A stretch of DNA of 64,000 bases from Micromonospora chersina (GTDB lineage: Bacteria; Actinomycetota; Actinomycetes; Mycobacteriales; Micromonosporaceae). Shown here piece after piece: positions 60,874-64,000 of this stretch. The notes beneath the pieces are model-generated. The model had not been told where the DNA came from, ran no database searches, and was given only the letters and a program-made list of their open reading frames with translations. Location: NCBI RefSeq assembly GCF_900091475.1, contig NZ_FMIB01000002.1:1550001-1614000 (forward strand), given 5' to 3'. The position numbers were made by a program, and so were the translations under genes. Position 1 is the stretch's first letter. Each line of letters begins with the position of its first letter.

Positions 60874-62490
60874 GTGGAACACGACGAGGCGACGCCGCCG
60901 CCCCGCGGCCGGATCGTCATGCTCGTCGACAACAAGGTCGAGGGCGACTCCCGGGTGCAGAAGATCGCCCGGTCCGCCGCCGAGGCCGGCTGGGACGTGA
61001 CGCTGCTCGGCCGCTCGCCGGACGGCACGGAACGGACCTGGCGGCTCGGGGCCGCCGAGGTGCGGCTGCTGCCCGTGCCGGAGCCGCTGCACCGGCGCCG
61101 GCACGAGTTCCGCCGTTCGCTGCGCTGGCCGCTGGCGTACCGGTCGGGCGGCATCGCCGAGCACCGCGCCCAGTGGGTCCGCGCCTGGCGGGCCGACCTG
61201 GTCGTCCGGTCCGCCCTCGTGACGCGGCGCGCCGCGGCCGGTGAGCTGGCCGGCGGCCCGTTGCGCCGGGCCCGGCGGGCGCTGCGCCGGCGGGAGGTCG
61301 CCGCGCGGCTGCTGGACCGCTGGGTGTGGCTGCGCACCAAGATGATGAACAGGGTCCGGTACGGCCGCCGGTTCCGCAGCCCCTGGGACCGGGCGTACAC
61401 ACTGTTCTGGCAGCTCGCGCTGGGCGACCGGGCGTGGCGGCGGCTGGAGCCGGGGCTGTGGGACTACGAGCTGGCCTACGGTCCCGAGGTGGACCGGCTG
61501 CGCCCGGACCTGATCCACGCGCACGACTTCCGGATGCTCGGCGTGGGCGCCCGCGCCAAGATCCGGGCGGGCGGCGAGGGCCGGCGGGTCGCGCTGGTCT
61601 GGGACGCCCACGAGTTCCTGCCCGGCATCAAGCCGTGGCGGGACCACGCCCGCTGGCTGCCCGCCCATCGCGCCCACGAGCGGGAGTACGCCCCGTACGC
61701 CGACGCGGTCCTCACCGTCTCGGCGGACCTGGCCGCGCTGCTGCGCCGCGAGCACGGGCTCGCCGAGGCGCCTGGCGTGCTGCTCAACGCCCCCGCCGAC
61801 GACCACCGCCCGGCCGACGACGCGCCGCCGCCGGACCTGCGGGCCGAGTGCGGCATCGGCCCGGACGTGCCGCTGCTGGTCTACAGCGGCGCGGCGGCCC
61901 CGCAGCGCGGGCTGGACAGCCTGGTCGAGGCACTGCCCCGGCTGCCCGGGGTGCACCTCGCGCTGGTGGTCAACCCGGCGCTGCGCTACGTCGAGCGGCT
62001 CGCCGACCGGGCCGCCCGGCTCGGCGCCGCCGACCGGCTGCACGTGCTGCCGTACGTGCCGCACTGGCAGGTGGTGCCGTTCCTGTCCGGCGCCGACGTC
62101 GGGGTCATCCCGATCCACCGCTGGCCCAACCACGAGATCGCCCTCATCACCAAGTTCTTCGAGTACGCGCACGCCCGGCTGCCCGTGGTGGTCAGCGACG
62201 TGCGCACCATGGCCGCCACCGTCCGGGAGACCGGTCAGGGCGAGGTCTTCCGCGCCGGCGACGTCGACGACCTCGTCCGCGCGGTGACCGCCGTGCTGGC
62301 CGACCCCGCCCGGCACCGCGCCGCGTACGACCGGCCCGGCCTGCTCGCCGGCTGGACCTGGTCGGCGCAGGCCGAGGTGCTGGAGGCGGTCTACCGGCGG
62401 CTGCTGCCTGACGCCCCACCCCCGCCCCACGCGGACCCGCCCGCCCCGCCGACTCCACGAGGAGCGCTCCGGTGCACACCCCCGACGTGA
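60874..62490 (+). CDS. GT4 glycosyltransferase
   Basis: The 538-aa GT-B enzyme begins with IVMLVDNKVEGDSRVQKIARSAAEAGWDVTLLG, typical of the GT4 N-terminal half. HAHDFRMLGVGARAKIRAGG, WDAHEFLPGIKPW, the LLVYSGAAAPQRGLDSLVEAL donor-binding part and HEIALITKFFEYAHARLPVVVSD (E-x7-E-like) follow. Substrates are unknown. GTG 60874 has GGAGG 7 bases upstream. The next gene, a GT2, overlaps its end by 19 bases; the pair probably builds part of a surface polymer. Confidence 0.88.
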   Translation: MEHDEATPPPRGRIVMLVDNKVEGDSRVQKIARSAAEAGWDVTLLGRSPDGTERTWRLGAAEVRLLPVPEPLHRRRHEFRRSLRWPLAYRSGGIAEHRAQWVRAWRADLVVRSALVTRRAAAGELAGGPLRRARRALRRREVAARLLDRWVWLRTKMMNRVRYGRRFRSPWDRAYTLFWQLALGDRAWRRLEPGLWDYELAYGPEVDRLRPDLIHAHDFRMLGVGARAKIRAGGEGRRVALVWDAHEFLPGIKPWRDHARWLPAHRAHEREYAPYADAVLTVSADLAALLRREHGLAEAPGVLLNAPADDHRPADDAPPPDLRAECGIGPDVPLLVYSGAAAPQRGLDSLVEALPRLPGVHLALVVNPALRYVERLADRAARLGAADRLHVLPYVPHWQVVPFLSGADVGVIPIHRWPNHEIALITKFFEYAHARLPVVVSDVRTMAATVRETGQGEVFRAGDVDDLVRAVTAVLADPARHRAAYDRPGLLAGWTWSAQAEVLEAVYRRLLPDAPPPPHADPPAPPTPRGALRCTPPT

Positions 62491-64000
62491 GCGTCGTCAT
62501 CCCGGTCTACAACACCCGTCCCTACCTGCGGGCCTGCCTGGACTCGCTGCTGCGCCAGACCATCGGCCGGGACCGGCTGGAGATCGTGGCGGTGGACGAC
62601 GGCTCCACCGACGGCAGCGGCCGGCTGCTGGACCGGTTCGCCGTCCGCCACCCCGGCACCGTCAAGGTCATCCATCAGGCCAACTCCGGCGGCCCCGCCG
62701 CCCCCTGCAACCGGGGCCTGGAGCTGGCCATCGGCCGGTACGTCTTCTTCCTCGGCTCCGACGACCACCTCGGCCCGGAGGCTCTCGAACGGCTGGTCGC
62801 CGCCGCTGACCGGTACGGCTCGGACGTGGTGCTCGGCAAGGTGGTCGGTGTCAACGGGCGGCACGTCTTCTCCGACGTCTTCGCCGCCGGCAACGCGGTC
62901 GACGTGAGCCTGTTCGACTCGGCGCTGCCCTGGTCGCTGGCGAACACCAAGCTCTTCCGCCGGGAGCTGGTGGACCGGCTCGGGCTGCGCTTCCCCGAGG
63001 ACATGCCGGTGCTCAGCGACCAGCCGTTCACGCTTGCCGCCTGCTACCACGCCCGGCGGATCTCGGTGCTCGCCGACTACGACTACTACCACGCGGTGCG
63101 CCGCCTGGACGCCCGCAACATCACCTACCACAGCCGGATCGAGCAGCGCCTGGTCAGCGTGGAGCGGCTGTTCGCGTTCGTGGCCGGCCTCATCCCGGCC
63201 GGCCCGCGCCGGGACGCGGTGCTGCGCCGGCACGTCGGGCTGGAGCTGGCCAACCTGGTCGGCGACGACTTCCGCCGGCTGGACCGCGCCGCGCAGGAGC
63301 GGGTGCACGCGGCGGTGCGCCGGCTCGTCGAGCGGTACGTCACCGACGGGCTCCGGAACCGGCTCGACATCGAGGCCCGGCTGCGGCTCGGCGCGGTGAC
63401 GGCCGGGGGCGTCGACGAGCTGCTGGCCGTCATCGACCAGGACGCCGAGCGGGGCGTCCCGGCCACGGTGGTCGCGCACGGCCGCTGGCACGCCGGCTAC
63501 CCGGGGGCGCCGGCCGCCTGGACCGACGTCACCGAGGTACGCGCCGACTGGCTGGCCCGGCTGGACACCGTGACGGTGAGCTGGGCGGACGCGCACACCC
63601 TCGCGGTGACCACGCGCAGCCCGTACCCCCGGTTCGCGGCGGAGGCGGGACCGGTCCGGCTGGTGGCCGGCCCGCTCGCCGGCACCACCCTGCTGGACGC
63701 CACCGACCCGACCGGCCGGACCGTGCGGACCGACTTCCCGGTCGACCGGCTCCTCGCCGGCAGCGCGGCCAGCGGCCAGCGCCACCCGGTGCGGGCCGAA
63801 CTCGACGGCGACCACGGCCGGGGCAGCGCCCCGGTCCGCGCGCCCCGGCTCGCCGCCGGCCGTCCCCGGCTGGTGCGCCGCGGCGCCCGCCTGTACGGGG
63901 TGGCCGCGACGGTCGACCCGCGCAACGGCCAGCTCGTCCTGTCGGTGGTGCCGGTGACCGTCGGGCAGCTCGTCAGCCGGCTGCGCCGCCGCTGGTGGCG
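62472..64000 (+). CDS. GT2 glycosyltransferase (3' end outside the window)
   Basis: The frame starts at a GTG with AGGAG upstream and stays open to the window end (at least 509 codons). It has the GT2 A-type fold: VVIPVYNTRPYLRACLDSLL, AVDDGSTDGSGRLLDRF (DXD region DDG/GSD), CNRGLELAIGRYVFFLGSDD. A long C-terminal region (from about 250) has helices and a beta-rich tail (DATDPTGRTVRTDFPVDRLL). This layout is typical of transferases that build wall teichoic-acid-like or capsule polymers, inferred only. Full length and end are not visible. Confidence 0.85.
   Translation, partial: MHTPDVSVVIPVYNTRPYLRACLDSLLRQTIGRDRLEIVAVDDGSTDGSGRLLDRFAVRHPGTVKVIHQANSGGPAAPCNRGLELAIGRYVFFLGSDDHLGPEALERLVAAADRYGSDVVLGKVVGVNGRHVFSDVFAAGNAVDVSLFDSALPWSLANTKLFRRELVDRLGLRFPEDMPVLSDQPFTLAACYHARRISVLADYDYYHAVRRLDARNITYHSRIEQRLVSVERLFAFVAGLIPAGPRRDAVLRRHVGLELANLVGDDFRRLDRAAQERVHAAVRRLVERYVTDGLRNRLDIEARLRLGAVTAGGVDELLAVIDQDAERGVPATVVAHGRWHAGYPGAPAAWTDVTEVRADWLARLDTVTVSWADAHTLAVTTRSPYPRFAAEAGPVRLVAGPLAGTTLLDATDPTGRTVRTDFPVDRLLAGSAASGQRHPVRAELDGDHGRGSAPVRAPRLAAGRPRLVRRGARLYGVAATVDPRNGQLVLSVVPVTVGQLVSRLRRRWW

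Overview
The window is a chromosomal stretch of a very high-GC actinomycete. The codon use is strongly GC-rich at third positions. Leaderless genes with TANNNT -10 boxes are common, and so are stress-type GGTTT-N15/16-GGGTA promoters. The gene set (citrate synthase, TreX/TreY/TreZ, an ECF42 sigma factor with a DGPF partner, SpoIIE/STAS regulators, an Ohr-like protein, type II NADH dehydrogenase) fits a Micromonospora-like member of the Micromonosporaceae. The genus is inferred, not proven. I see no tRNA, rRNA, CRISPR array, prophage, insertion sequence or biosynthetic assembly-line gene.

Layout. 1-9.6 kb: a partial unknown gene, a baeRF2/Vms1-like protein coupled to a thiamine-diphosphate enzyme, a small membrane protein, an alpha/beta hydrolase of the fluoroacetate dehalogenase type, a GCS2-type ligase, an acetyltransferase, and an ECF42 sigma factor with its YCII/DGPF partner. 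9.7-17.6 kb: the operon glgX-treY-treZ (glycogen to trehalose), divergent from a GT4 alpha-glucosyltransferase. 17.6-26.7 kb: a start-less HTH remnant, an acetyltransferase, an esterase, a Nudix protein, an orphan response regulator, and two large secreted M14-type metallopeptidases flanking a fasciclin lipoprotein. 26.7-33.1 kb: citrate synthase, an operon of a 49-aa YLDAGSGS membrane peptide, a NoeA-like methyltransferase and a membrane sulfatase-fold protein, then a glyoxalase-fold protein and an AraC regulator. 33.2-39.1 kb: response regulator, sensor kinase, GT39-type membrane glycosyltransferase and GT2-GtrA in one direction.

39.3-45.8 kb: a degenerate ApbE, an SDR with an alpha/beta hydrolase, a stress-promoter block (small protein, Ser/Thr kinase, Ohr-like protein), an EEP-family membrane protein and a secreted lysozyme-like protein. 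45.8-51.2 kb: a signalling cluster with a DivIVA-like coiled coil, a lone receiver, three STAS proteins, a cobalamin-binding (probable light-sensing) protein translationally coupled to a PAS/GAF/SpoIIE phosphatase. 51.2-60.7 kb: stress and housekeeping genes (DUF2267 with a PCD-like tail, spermidine synthase fold, AI-2E-family permease, NDH-2, amylo-1,6-glucosidase type enzyme, Tat-exported M28 peptidase, 52-aa basic protein, acetyltransferase). 60.8-64 kb: two overlapping glycosyltransferases, the second cut by the window end.

The themes are storage carbohydrate turnover (GT4 glucosyltransferase, glgX/treY/treZ, a second debranching-type enzyme at 56-58 kb) and a general stress network built from partner-switching proteins and shared promoters. 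The most promising undescribed unit is the B12/SpoIIE/STAS cluster at 45.8-51.2 kb, together with nearby genes carrying GGTTT-N15/16-GGGTA promoters. The 49-aa peptide/methyltransferase/sulfatase operon is second.
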